From an uncultured Bacillota bacterium (GTDB taxonomy: Bacteria > Bacillota > Clostridia > Oscillospirales > Oscillospiraceae): a stretch of DNA of 34,794 bases. The position numbers and the translations under genes were made by a program. Under the pieces are notes generated by a model, which saw only the letters and a list, made by a program, of their open reading frames with translations, ran no database searches and was not told where the DNA came from. The DNA lies in assembly GCA_947385365.1 (NCBI GenBank), contig CANDKT010000012.1, positions 1 to 34,794 on the forward strand, written 5' to 3'. Every line of letters starts with the position of its first letter. Position 1 is the first letter of the stretch. Positions 7,207-13,982 of the stretch are shown piece by piece.

Positions 7207-9360
7207 ATGAAGCAGCGAAGACAATGGCTCCTGATGTTTCTGGCTGGATTGCTGTTGCTGTCCTGCCTGAGCGGGTGCAGCGAAAGCGCGGATGAGCTGC
7301 GCTTTGGCACGGGCGGCATGGGCGGTACTTACTACGCCTACGGCAGTGCGTTGGCCCCGGCCATCGAGGAAAAGACCGGGCTGGACGTGACGGTGAAAGA
7401 GACGACCGGTTCCGAGGCGAACCTGAGTCTGCTGTCCGGCAGCCTGGCGGACTTGGCTATCGTGCAGAGCGACACGCTCCAATACGCCGCCGTGGGCGAG
7501 GGCAGCTTTGAGGGCCGTATTCTGTCCGGGTACAGCGCGGTAGCGGGTCTGTACACGGAGGCCTGCCAGATCGTGGTCAGCGAAGCCTCCGGGATTGAAT
7601 CCATCACCGACCTGGCGGGCAAACGGGTGTCGATTGGGGCGGAGAACTCCGGCGTCACGCGGAACGCGGAGCAGATTCTCCAAGCCAACGGCTTGACGGT
7701 GGATAAGCTGAAAGTCAGCCGGTTGAACTTCGCGCAATCGGCGGACGCGATGGCGGACGGCAGTTTGGACGCGTTCTTCTGCACGGCGGGCGCGCCGACG
7801 GAAGCGGTCGCGCAGCTGGCGGAAAAGATGGAGATCCGCTTGATCTCCCCCGATCAGCGGACCATAGACCAGCTGACGGGCTTGTACAACTGCTACGCGA
7901 TGTGTACGATTCCGGCGAACACCTACAAGGGTCAGAAGGAGCCTGTGACGACCTTAGGCGTCCGGGCGGTGCTGGTGGCGTCGGACAAGCTGGACGCGGC
8001 GGTGGTCAATGAGATCACGGAAGTTCTCTGTCAGGGCGGCGGCGAGATTCAGGTCGACGCGGCGGAAGCGGTGGAATCGGTCCCGATCCCCTTCCACTTC
8101 GGGGCGGCGGCCTACTACAGCAGCCAGGGCATTGAGGTGGAAGCCCGGACGCCTTCCAAGAATATCCGGAGCTTCCAAGTCTCGCTGGATATGTACCAGA
8201 CCTTGGCGGTCGCGGTCGTAGTGTTGTTCTTGGGCAGCTTCCTGAAGAAGCGCATCAAAATGTTGGAGACCTTCTGTGTACCCGCGCCGGTGGTAGGCGG
8301 GTTGATCTTCGCCATTTTGTCCTGCGTCCTCTACGCCACCGGCGTGATGGAGCTGAACTTTGACGAGACGCTCAAAAACGTCTGCATGGTCATGTTCTTC
8401 ACCTCCGTAGGGTTCCAGGCGAACCTGAAAGTCCTCAAGAGCGGCGGCATCAGTCTGCTGATTTTCCTCGTCTGCGTCACGACGCTGATTGTGATTCAGA
8501 ACGCGGCGGCGGTTGGATTCTCCGGCGTGCTGGGGGTCAACCCGCTGTTAGGTATGTGTACCGGTTCCATTCCGATGGTAGGCGGGCATGGCACAGCGGG
8601 CGCATTCGGGCCGGATTTGGAAGGACTCGGCTTGGAGGGCGCGACCACGTTGTGTACTGCGGCGGCGACGTTCGGATTGATTGCGGGGTCGCTCATGGGC
8701 GGACCGCTGGGCCGCCGTCTGATTCTGAAACATGACCTGCTCAAGACCGCCATTCCTGTGGAGGAGAAGCTCCCGGTCCACGCCGAGGAGAAGAGCGGTC
8801 CCGCCGCCAAAGGCTACGCCTCCGCGGCGTATCAGCTGGCGATTGCGATGGGTGTAGGGACCATCGTCTCGAATCTGCTCTCCAAGACGGGCATGAGCTT
8901 CCCCGTGTACATCGGCGCGATGATCGTCGCAGCGATCATGCGCAATTTCAGCGAGTTTACCGGAAAGTATGAGACGCCTATGGCGGCCATTGACGACATC
9001 GGCAGTATCTGCCTGTCGCTGTTCCTGGGCATTGCGATGATAACGCTGAAGCTGTGGCAGTTGGCCGCGCTGGCGGTGCCTCTGATTCTGTTGCTGGTGG
9101 TGCAAGTGGTGCTGATGTTCCTGTTTGCGTACTTTGTGGTGTTCAACGTCATGGGCAGGGACTACGACGCGGCGGTTCTGGCGGCAGGCACCTGCGGGTT
9201 CGGCATGGGCGCGACGCCCAACGCGATGGCCAACATGCAGGCGCTGACGGATCGGTTTGTGCCCTCGGTCAAGGCGTACATTCTGGTTCCTATCGTAGGC
9301 AGTATGTTCGCGGACTTCATCAACAGCGTCACGGTGACGTTTTTCATCAATATGCTGTAG
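7207..9360 (+). CDS. TAXI-type solute-binding lipoprotein fused to GltS-type Na+/glutamate symporter
   Basis: A 717-residue two-part membrane protein. Residues 1-24 are a lipoprotein signal ending in lipobox LSGC (Cys24). Residues about 25-320 form a TAXI-type periplasmic binding domain (GTGGMGGTYYAYGSALAP near the start; LADLAIVQSD; VSIGAENSG). Residues about 322-717 match the whole of GltS (about 400 residues in E. coli). The match includes the VGGHGTAGAFGP reentrant-loop region, GGPLGRR, KLWQLAALAVP and DYDAAVLAAGTCGFGMGATP near the end. TAXI domains normally serve TRAP transporters; none of the TRAP membrane subunits is present here. GltS imports glutamate with Na+. ATG 7207 is preceded by AAGGAGA and GAGG. 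The reading frame is continuous, so this is a true fusion in this sequence. Confidence 0.93.
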   Translation: MKQRRQWLLMFLAGLLLLSCLSGCSESADELRFGTGGMGGTYYAYGSALAPAIEEKTGLDVTVKETTGSEANLSLLSGSLADLAIVQSDTLQYAAVGEGSFEGRILSGYSAVAGLYTEACQIVVSEASGIESITDLAGKRVSIGAENSGVTRNAEQILQANGLTVDKLKVSRLNFAQSADAMADGSLDAFFCTAGAPTEAVAQLAEKMEIRLISPDQRTIDQLTGLYNCYAMCTIPANTYKGQKEPVTTLGVRAVLVASDKLDAAVVNEITEVLCQGGGEIQVDAAEAVESVPIPFHFGAAAYYSSQGIEVEARTPSKNIRSFQVSLDMYQTLAVAVVVLFLGSFLKKRIKMLETFCVPAPVVGGLIFAILSCVLYATGVMELNFDETLKNVCMVMFFTSVGFQANLKVLKSGGISLLIFLVCVTTLIVIQNAAAVGFSGVLGVNPLLGMCTGSIPMVGGHGTAGAFGPDLEGLGLEGATTLCTAAATFGLIAGSLMGGPLGRRLILKHDLLKTAIPVEEKLPVHAEEKSGPAAKGYASAAYQLAIAMGVGTIVSNLLSKTGMSFPVYIGAMIVAAIMRNFSEFTGKYETPMAAIDDIGSICLSLFLGIAMITLKLWQLAALAVPLILLLVVQVVLMFLFAYFVVFNVMGRDYDAAVLAAGTCGFGMGATPNAMANMQALTDRFVPSVKAYILVPIVGSMFADFINSVTVTFFINML

Positions 9361-9378
9361 GGCGGAAGGCGAAAAAGG

Positions 9379-9409
9379 CCCGCCGGAGCGATGCTCCGGC
9401 GGGTCTTTT
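9379..9409 (+). terminator. Intrinsic terminator after the TAXI-GltS gene
   Basis: CCCGCCGGAGC (9379-9389) pairs perfectly with GCTCCGGCGGG (9393-9403) around a GAT loop, followed by TCTTTT. An A-run upstream (9372-9376) could let it also terminate the convergent minus-strand gene ending at 9411. Confidence 0.88.
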
Positions 9410-9410
9410 G

Positions 9411-10037
9411 TTATCCGGACGTCTCGTCTTCGTCCTCCAGGGACATGACGGAGACCTCGAAGGCGGTGCGTTCTTCCGGGAGGCCGTCCACGATTTTGGT
9501 GTAGGCGCGGCTTTGCAGGCGTCCGGACAGGCGCAGATGACCGCCCACTTCCATAGCCCCGCAGCGGCGGGCCAGGCTGCCCCAAGCGATGCAGGGTAAG
9601 TAATCGGCCCGGCCGTAGCGGCGGTTGACGGCGAGGATCATGTCGCAGATGGTCCGGCCCAAGGGGGTGGAACGCAGGCTGGGGGGTTTGCACAAGGTGC
9701 CGGACAGTTCCAGTTGATTTTCGTCGTCGCCGGGTTCGGGGCGCAGGGTACGGGCGAAGACGCTGATGACCAAGCGGCTGCCGGAGCCGTTGCGGTTGTT
9801 GAAGGTACGCACTTCTCCTTCCACGGTCACTTCCTGACCAGGTTCCAAGGGCCCGCACTGTTGCAGGAGCGACTCTGGCGCGACGATGGACAGGCAGTCC
9901 TCGGCGCCGGAGAGGCGGCGGATCTGGAGGGGGAAGCGGTAAAATTCCGTACCGTGGTTGGTGTGGGACGGGACCGGCCGGTCACCGGTCCGGCCGTGGA
10001 GACGGATGCGGTTAAGGTCAGCGGAGCCATGCTTCAT
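9411..10037 (-). CDS. SSB-like protein with two OB-folds
   Basis: A 208-residue soluble protein. Residues about 8-90 and 105-205 both look like SSB-type OB-folds. The first has TEFYRFPLQIRRLSG and GQEVTVEGEVRTF; the second has ICDMILAVNRRYGRADYLP and HLRLSGRLQSRAY, the usual SSB beta-strand pattern. Classical SSB has one OB-fold and an acidic DDDIPF-type tip. Here the C-terminus ends EDEDETSG, so it is acidic but lacks the hydrophobic tip. It probably binds single-stranded DNA, but is unlikely to be the replicative SSB. ATG 10037 has AGGAG 10 bases upstream. It follows the TPM-domain gene on the same strand after 133 bases that contain a hairpin. Confidence 0.72.
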   Translation of the reverse strand: MKHGSADLNRIRLHGRTGDRPVPSHTNHGTEFYRFPLQIRRLSGAEDCLSIVAPESLLQQCGPLEPGQEVTVEGEVRTFNNRNGSGSRLVISVFARTLRPEPGDDENQLELSGTLCKPPSLRSTPLGRTICDMILAVNRRYGRADYLPCIAWGSLARRCGAMEVGGHLRLSGRLQSRAYTKIVDGLPEERTAFEVSVMSLEDEDETSG

Positions 10038-10125
10038 GGGATATCACACTCCTGAATCGTTTGTTCTCTCCATCTATATGCAGGCGGTCCGAAAGATATG
10101 CGGGGAGTTCCGCGGGCAAAACCAA

Positions 10126-10151
10126 GCGGCGACAACGAGAGCTGTCGCCGC
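10126..10151 (-). terminator. Possible weak terminator after the TPM-domain gene
   Basis: GCGGCGACA (10126-10134) and TGTCGCCGC (10143-10151) form a 9-bp stem. On the minus strand it is followed by TTGGTTTT, an imperfect T-run. It may attenuate rather than stop transcription into the SSB-like gene. Confidence 0.5.
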
Positions 10152-10170
10152 GCGCAGGGGGGTTGAGGGG

Positions 10171-11256
10171 TTATCTGCGGCCTCCGAAGCCGCCGCCGCG
10201 GGAGCTGCCGCCGAAGCCGCCGCTTCTGGAACCGCCGAAGCTGCCGCGGGAGCTGCCTCCGAACCCGCCGCTTCTGGAACCGCCGAAGCTGCCGCGGGAG
10301 CTGCCGCCGAACCCGCCGCCTCGGGAGGAGGAGCCGGAACGAAAGCTGCCGCCGAAGCCGCCTCTGGAGCCGCCGGAGGGGCGGCCGCCGAAGGTACCGC
10401 CGCCTCTGGGCCCGCGGTTCCCGGACCCGCCGAACCCGCCGGACCCGTTCGGAGGCGGAGGCGGGGGCGGGGGCGGGGTTGGGGGCCGCCAATTTCTGCG
10501 GTACCAGTTGGAGTGGGGGCCGTGCCAGAAGAGGATAGGCCGGAAGATCACGGGGGGATTGGGGACGCCGTAGTAACGTCTGCGGTAGGTGTTGTAGCGG
10601 CTGGAGTCGATCACGGAGAGAATCCAGATCAAGATCACGATCCAGAAGAGGAACCCGAGAATCCTGCCCACAGAAGCGGCAGTTTGAATTTCGTTGTGAC
10701 TGGTTTGGGCGTTGCCCAGGCCGAAGTTGTCGATATAGATGCCGTTCAGGGCCTCGTAGAAGGCCAAAACGGTGGATTCGTCCAGGTCGCCGGAGAGGAT
10801 GTCTTGCAGCTCAGAGACCGCCCGGTTGGTGAGGATGGTGGAAAAGTCGTCGCCGGGGGCGACGAACCAGTCTCCGTTCTGGGTTTCGATGGCCAGGATG
10901 GCGTCGCCCTCCCCTAAGCCCATGTCGATTCCTTGGTCCCAGGCGAAGTCCTCAACAGTCCCGCTGGACACGTTGCGCACGGTTGCGACGGCCACGACGC
11001 TGTTGTAGCGGTAGTCCCAGTTGGCGTTGTACAAAGCGATCTGGCGTTCGGTCTGGGCGGACAGGACGTCCGCCGCGTCCAGGATGTATTTGTTGTAGCT
11101 CTGGGCAGACAGGCCGGTGTCCAGGCCGGAGACCGGCGGGGTATCCGGCGCGGGTGCGGAGCTGGCCGGGCGTTTGGACATACCGATACACAGCGCCGCG
11201 CCGATCATCAACGCGGTAAGGAGCCAAGCGAACCAGGTTTTTTGGAAAACTTTCAT
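10171..11256 (-). CDS. TPM-domain membrane protein with Gly/Ser/Arg-rich tail
   Basis: A 361-residue protein. An N-terminal membrane helix or signal anchor (about 8-26) is followed by a TPM domain (about 50-185) with YILDAADVLSAQTERQIALY, NSVVAVATV and GEGDAILAIETQNGDWFVAPG, the typical TPM pattern. A second membrane helix (FLFWIVILIWILSVI) comes next, then a Tyr/Arg/Pro segment with nine consecutive prolines, and about 100 residues of repeats built from GGFGGSSRGSFGGSRS-like units. TPM proteins are linked to membrane-protein turnover (photosystem II repair) and some to phosphatase activity. The low-complexity tail resembles the GGF/RGG tails of this family. It follows telA by 67 bases and probably shares its transcript. 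Confidence 0.85.
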   Translation of the reverse strand: MKVFQKTWFAWLLTALMIGAALCIGMSKRPASSAPAPDTPPVSGLDTGLSAQSYNKYILDAADVLSAQTERQIALYNANWDYRYNSVVAVATVRNVSSGTVEDFAWDQGIDMGLGEGDAILAIETQNGDWFVAPGDDFSTILTNRAVSELQDILSGDLDESTVLAFYEALNGIYIDNFGLGNAQTSHNEIQTAASVGRILGFLFWIVILIWILSVIDSSRYNTYRRRYYGVPNPPVIFRPILFWHGPHSNWYRRNWRPPTPPPPPPPPPNGSGGFGGSGNRGPRGGGTFGGRPSGGSRGGFGGSFRSGSSSRGGGFGGSSRGSFGGSRSGGFGGSSRGSFGGSRSGGFGGSSRGGGFGGRR

Positions 11257-11323
11257 AGCGGTCTCCTAACAGATACAGTTCCCGGCGGGCGGATTTCGGG
11301 TACAGCTGAGCGGGCCGAGACGT

Positions 11324-12520
11324 TCAGCCCCGCAGTTCCAGCAATTTTTGTTTCAGTTCGCCTTCGATGCGGCCCAGTTCGACTTCCGCCTCCCGGCGTT
11401 TCTGCGCGCCTTCGCTTTGGATTTTCATGACCTCGTCCAGGGTAGAGATCAGCTGTTGATTGGTATGCTGGAGGGTTTCGATGGAGACGATGGAGCGTTC
11501 CGCTTCCCGAGCGGTTTCGATGGTGCCCATACGGAGCATATCGGCGTTCTGGCGCAGCAATTCGTTGGTCATATTGGTGACGGCGGCCTGCGCGGCGGTG
11601 GCCTGACGGCCATGTTCCAGGCCCAGGGCCAAGACCATCTGGCTTTTCCAGAGGGGGATGGTGTTCACCAGGGAGGACTGGATTTTTTCGAGCATTTGGG
11701 TGTCGTTATTTTGGAGCATCCGGGTCTGGGGACCCATTTGGATGGAGATCATGCGGGTAAGTTCCAGGTCGTGGAGTTTTTTCTCGAAGCGGTTGATGAG
11801 GCTGGCGAAGTCGTTGTAGGCTTGGGCGTCCTCTTGGGACTGGGTTGCTTCGGCGCGCTGGCGGAGCTGTTCCAGGTCGTGGGTACGCAGGTACTCCAGA
11901 CGTTTTTTCCCGGCGATGATATACATGGTCAGTTCTTTGTAGTACTTGGTGTTCAACTCGTACATCTGGTCGAACATAGCGATATCTTTCATCAGGACGA
12001 CCTGATGGCCTTCCAGGACTTTGATGATCTTTTCCACGTTGACTTCGGCCTTGGCGTAGCTGGCCTTGAGGGCTTCCAGCTCGTTCTTTTTCCGCTGGAA
12101 AAAGCCTGCGATTCCCTTCCGTTCCGGCTGGCCGAAGGTTTTCAGTTCCACGACCAGGGAGGACAACGCCTCGCCCACCTGACCCAGGTCCTTAGTACGG
12201 ACGTTGTTGAGTGCGCTTTCGGAGAAGGCGGCGATATTTTTCTGAGCGGCTGCGCCGTAGCTCATGACCAGGCCGGAATCGGTGATGTCGATTTTTTGGG
12301 CGAAGTCCTCGACCATACGCCGTTCGGCTTCGGTGAGCATGGACTCGTCGATGACGGCGGGGTTCGCTTGTGCGTTCTGGGGAGCGGCGGCGGAGCCGCC
12401 TAAAGACAGGCTGGGCGCGGTGGGAGCGGCGGGGACTGCGGGAGTTGCAGGCGTTGGCGCGGCGGCGGACGCGCTGGGATTCAGCGTCAATTCCGGGGCA
12501 AAGCTCAGTTCGTCACTCAT
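11324..12520 (-). CDS. telA: Toxic anion resistance protein, TelA family
   Basis: A 398-residue soluble, mostly alpha-helical protein. After a disordered Ala/Pro-rich N-terminus (about 1-60) the TelA domain runs to the end. It includes ALNNVRTKDLGQVGEALSSL, GIAGFFQRKKNELEALKASY and a long coiled coil, with YYKELTMYIIAGKKRLEYLR in the middle and MGPQTRMLQNNDTQMLEKIQ near residue 270. Members (TelA, YceH) are named for tellurite resistance, but in Firmicutes are better seen as envelope-stress proteins. The neighbour encoding an XpaC-family protein is the classic partner (xpaC-yceH in Bacillus). ATG 12520 has AGGAGG upstream. Confidence 0.93.
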   Translation of the reverse strand: MSDELSFAPELTLNPSASAAAPTPATPAVPAAPTAPSLSLGGSAAAPQNAQANPAVIDESMLTEAERRMVEDFAQKIDITDSGLVMSYGAAAQKNIAAFSESALNNVRTKDLGQVGEALSSLVVELKTFGQPERKGIAGFFQRKKNELEALKASYAKAEVNVEKIIKVLEGHQVVLMKDIAMFDQMYELNTKYYKELTMYIIAGKKRLEYLRTHDLEQLRQRAEATQSQEDAQAYNDFASLINRFEKKLHDLELTRMISIQMGPQTRMLQNNDTQMLEKIQSSLVNTIPLWKSQMVLALGLEHGRQATAAQAAVTNMTNELLRQNADMLRMGTIETAREAERSIVSIETLQHTNQQLISTLDEVMKIQSEGAQKRREAEVELGRIEGELKQKLLELRG

Positions 12521-12564
12521 GATCTTGTTCCTCCTGTTATTTCTCGGATGGTTTATGCCGGCGC

Positions 12565-12636
12565 GGTTCCCTCCCCTGAAGGGGTGGAAATGAAATCACG
12601 GACGCGGTTCCCACCCCCGAAGGGGGTGGAAATAAA
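12565..12636 (-). repeat. Two palindromic repeats upstream of telA
   Basis: Two copies of a GGTTCCC-ACCCC-GAA-GGGGGTGGAAAT-type palindrome lie at 12565-12591 and 12606-12633, separated by a GAAATCACGGACGC-like spacer. The loop and C/G core match the window-wide repeat family, while the outer arms differ. They sit between the small membrane protein gene and telA. Confidence 0.75.
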
Positions 12637-12669
12637 AACAAGATTCCTCTATTACGTCCCCAAGGCGAG

Positions 12670-12852
12670 TCACTTCGCCTTGCGCTTGAGGAAGTAGGTC
12701 AGCCAGTTCAGCGTGGCGTTGAGGAAACACAGCGGGATCATTGCGAAGGGCCACCAGTCGTCCTTTCGGGAAAAGGCGGTGGCGGTGTAGGAGAGCGCGG
12801 CGAAGGTCCAGACCGCGGCGTTGATTAAGGTCAGCAGGTTATTTCGTTTCAT
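12670..12852 (-). CDS. Small two-helix membrane protein, unknown function
   Basis: A 60-residue protein with two hydrophobic segments (about residues 7-25 and 33-53) joined by a short polar turn (SRKDDWW) and a basic C-terminus (KRKAK). GAGGAG sits 8 to 9 bases before the ATG at 12852. It lies between xpaC and telA on the same strand, so it is probably part of the same envelope-related operon. I do not recognise the family, and small size limits certainty. Confidence 0.7.
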   Translation of the reverse strand: MKRNNLLTLINAAVWTFAALSYTATAFSRKDDWWPFAMIPLCFLNATLNWLTYFLKRKAK

Positions 12853-12906
12853 GGTGAAAGCTCCTCTCTATAGTCTCCGGCGTTTCTGCGGCTTCCGAAT
12901 TGGGGA

Positions 12907-12935
12907 TTGACTTCTGCGGCTGGCTGTGTTATGAT
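12907..12935 (+). promoter_or_regulatory. Sigma-A promoter of candidate small RNA
   Basis: TTGACT (12907-12912) and TATGAT (12930-12935) have a 17-base spacer on the plus strand. No coding region follows on this strand; the predicted start, 7 bases after the -10, falls at 12942, the first base of a structured element. The same TTGACT/TATGAT pair drives the threonine ammonia-lyase gene. Confidence 0.8.
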
Positions 12936-12941
12936 ATTCCC

Positions 12942-13014
12942 AAAGAAGTCCTCCCTACATTTGGAGCGCCGCGTTCAGCGGAAGAGCCAATCATATCGGG
13001 GGGGCTTCTTTTTT
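12942..13014 (+). ncRNA. Candidate small RNA (about 73 nt) ending in an intrinsic terminator
   Basis: The predicted transcript starts with AAAGAAGTCCTCCC (12942-12955). This pairs, with a few G-U pairs, over about 14 positions with the G-run and CTTCTTT at 12998-13011, ending in a T-run to 13014. Inside are TTGG (12961-12964) paired with CCAA (12987-12990), and CCGC (12969-12972) paired with GCGG (12978-12981) around GTTCA. So the 5' end forms half of the terminator stem and encloses a branched inner hairpin. It lies opposite the gap between xpaC and the small membrane protein gene, with a good promoter directly in front. I do not recognise an established RNA family. Confidence 0.7.
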
Positions 13015-13045
13015 GCATCCATTGCCACATGATATTGGTACGGCT

Positions 13046-13738
13046 TCATAAGTGCAGTCCGGATTCGTCTGACGCATTGCGGAAGCCCTCCTGAGCCAGC
13101 AGGTTTTCCATGACGGTGATGTCGGTGGAGATATCCAGGGCTTCCTCTCCGAACAGCGCGTCCAGCTGTTTATCGAACGCGGCGGAGATGGTGTCCATCA
13201 TACGTTCCACTTTTTCTTTTGTGGCGTTGATGTTGTTGCCGGAGACGCCGGCGTCGTCCATACGGTCGTAGGCGTTGAGGAGTTTCAGGGTTGTGGGCAG
13301 GTAGTAGTCCAGGAAGCGGCGGATCTGGGGCAATTTCTGGGGATGTTCCGCCACATGGTCCAGGATTTTTGCGGTGACGAGTTCCAGGTGGTCGATGTGG
13401 GCGGAGAGGCTGGGGTCTTCGATGGCGTGGTTGAGCCGCCGCATTTCGGAGAGGACGCGCTGACGTTCTGCGAGCAGGGCTTCGACTTCGGGGTTCGCGG
13501 CGGGTGTGGTGTTTGACGTTCCGGTGTTCTGATTTCCGGCGGACGCGTTCTGATTTCCGGCGGGTGCGGCGAGCTGATCCGGGAAGATGGCCTTGCCCAG
13601 AAGGAACGCCACGAAGGATTCCATCGCGCAGAGGATGAAATGGACAGGCTGGTACAGTGGGAGCAGCGCGGCGTGGACGAGCCACACGACGCCCACCAGG
13701 TAGATAGGGATGACGGAATGTTTGATCGGCTCTTTCAT
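13046..13738 (-). CDS. XpaC family protein (5-bromo-4-chloroindolyl phosphate hydrolysis family)
   Basis: A 230-residue protein. Two hydrophobic N-terminal segments (about 10-30 and 33-50) are followed by an Ala/Asn-rich linker (about 58-85) and a helical C-terminal domain containing PQIRRFLDYYLPTTLKLLNAYD, a strong XpaC-family signature. The family name comes from an old indoxyl-phosphate phenotype; its molecular function is unclear. Together with TelA it forms a conserved pair implicated in envelope stress. GAGGAG lies upstream of ATG 13738. It is the first gene of the minus-strand group behind a consensus promoter at 13813-13841. Confidence 0.88.
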   Translation of the reverse strand: MKEPIKHSVIPIYLVGVVWLVHAALLPLYQPVHFILCAMESFVAFLLGKAIFPDQLAAPAGNQNASAGNQNTGTSNTTPAANPEVEALLAERQRVLSEMRRLNHAIEDPSLSAHIDHLELVTAKILDHVAEHPQKLPQIRRFLDYYLPTTLKLLNAYDRMDDAGVSGNNINATKEKVERMMDTISAAFDKQLDALFGEEALDISTDITVMENLLAQEGFRNASDESGLHL

Positions 13739-13812
13739 AGCGGCTCCTCAAGCGATTAGCGGATTGTGGGCGTTGCCGCCCGCGGGTACGGACGGAGGTT
13801 TGCTTCCAAATC

Positions 13813-13841
13813 ATTATACTTCTCCGAAAGTGGAGTGTCAA
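13813..13841 (-). promoter_or_regulatory. Consensus sigma-A promoter of the xpaC-telA group
   Basis: On the minus strand TTGACA (13841-13836) and TATAAT (13818-13813) are both perfect, with a 17-base spacer. The spacer contains CTCC and GGAG inverted around six bases, a possible small operator. Predicted leader length is about 68 bases. Confidence 0.9.
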
Positions 13842-13849
13842 TCATTTTA

Positions 13850-13897
13850 CAGCGGTATTCTCCCCCCGAAGGGGGGAGAATACAAAAAATCCTCTTG
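13850..13897 (+). repeat. Single full-length palindromic repeat upstream of threonine ammonia-lyase
   Basis: One complete repeat-family unit: CAGCGGTATTCTCCCCCC, GAA loop, GGGGGGAGAATAC, then the AAAAAATCCTCTTG tail. It ends about five bases before the TTGACT of the ilvA promoter. The arms GTATTCTCCCCCC and GGGGGGAGAATAC are a perfect 13-bp pair. Confidence 0.88.
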
Positions 13898-13901
13898 GGA
13901 G

Positions 13902-13930
13902 TTGACTTATGCGTCGGGATTCGGTATGAT
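13902..13930 (+). promoter_or_regulatory. Promoter of threonine ammonia-lyase gene
   Basis: TTGACT (13902-13907) and TATGAT (13925-13930) with a 17-base spacer. The predicted start is near 13937, about 46 bases before the ATG. Confidence 0.82.
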
Positions 13931-13982
13931 TTGAAGCGGATATTCCAGACATTTGATATTGTATATAAAGGAGAGCCGTCCT

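Noticed and set aside
7207..9360. Two separate genes (TAXI receptor and GltS)
   Set aside because: No stop, start or ribosome binding site near residue 320; the frame is continuous.
10061..10573. Plus-strand proline-rich reading opposite the TPM gene
   Set aside because: It is the antisense of the Gly-rich repeat tail; the TPM protein has domain and membrane features.
12942..13014. Simple terminator of xpaC
   Set aside because: The T-run is on the plus strand, and xpaC is on the minus strand; a promoter directly precedes the element on the plus strand.
12942..13014. Bacterial small SRP RNA (4.5S)
   Set aside because: The conserved GGAAGGAAGCAGCC-type apical motif is missing.
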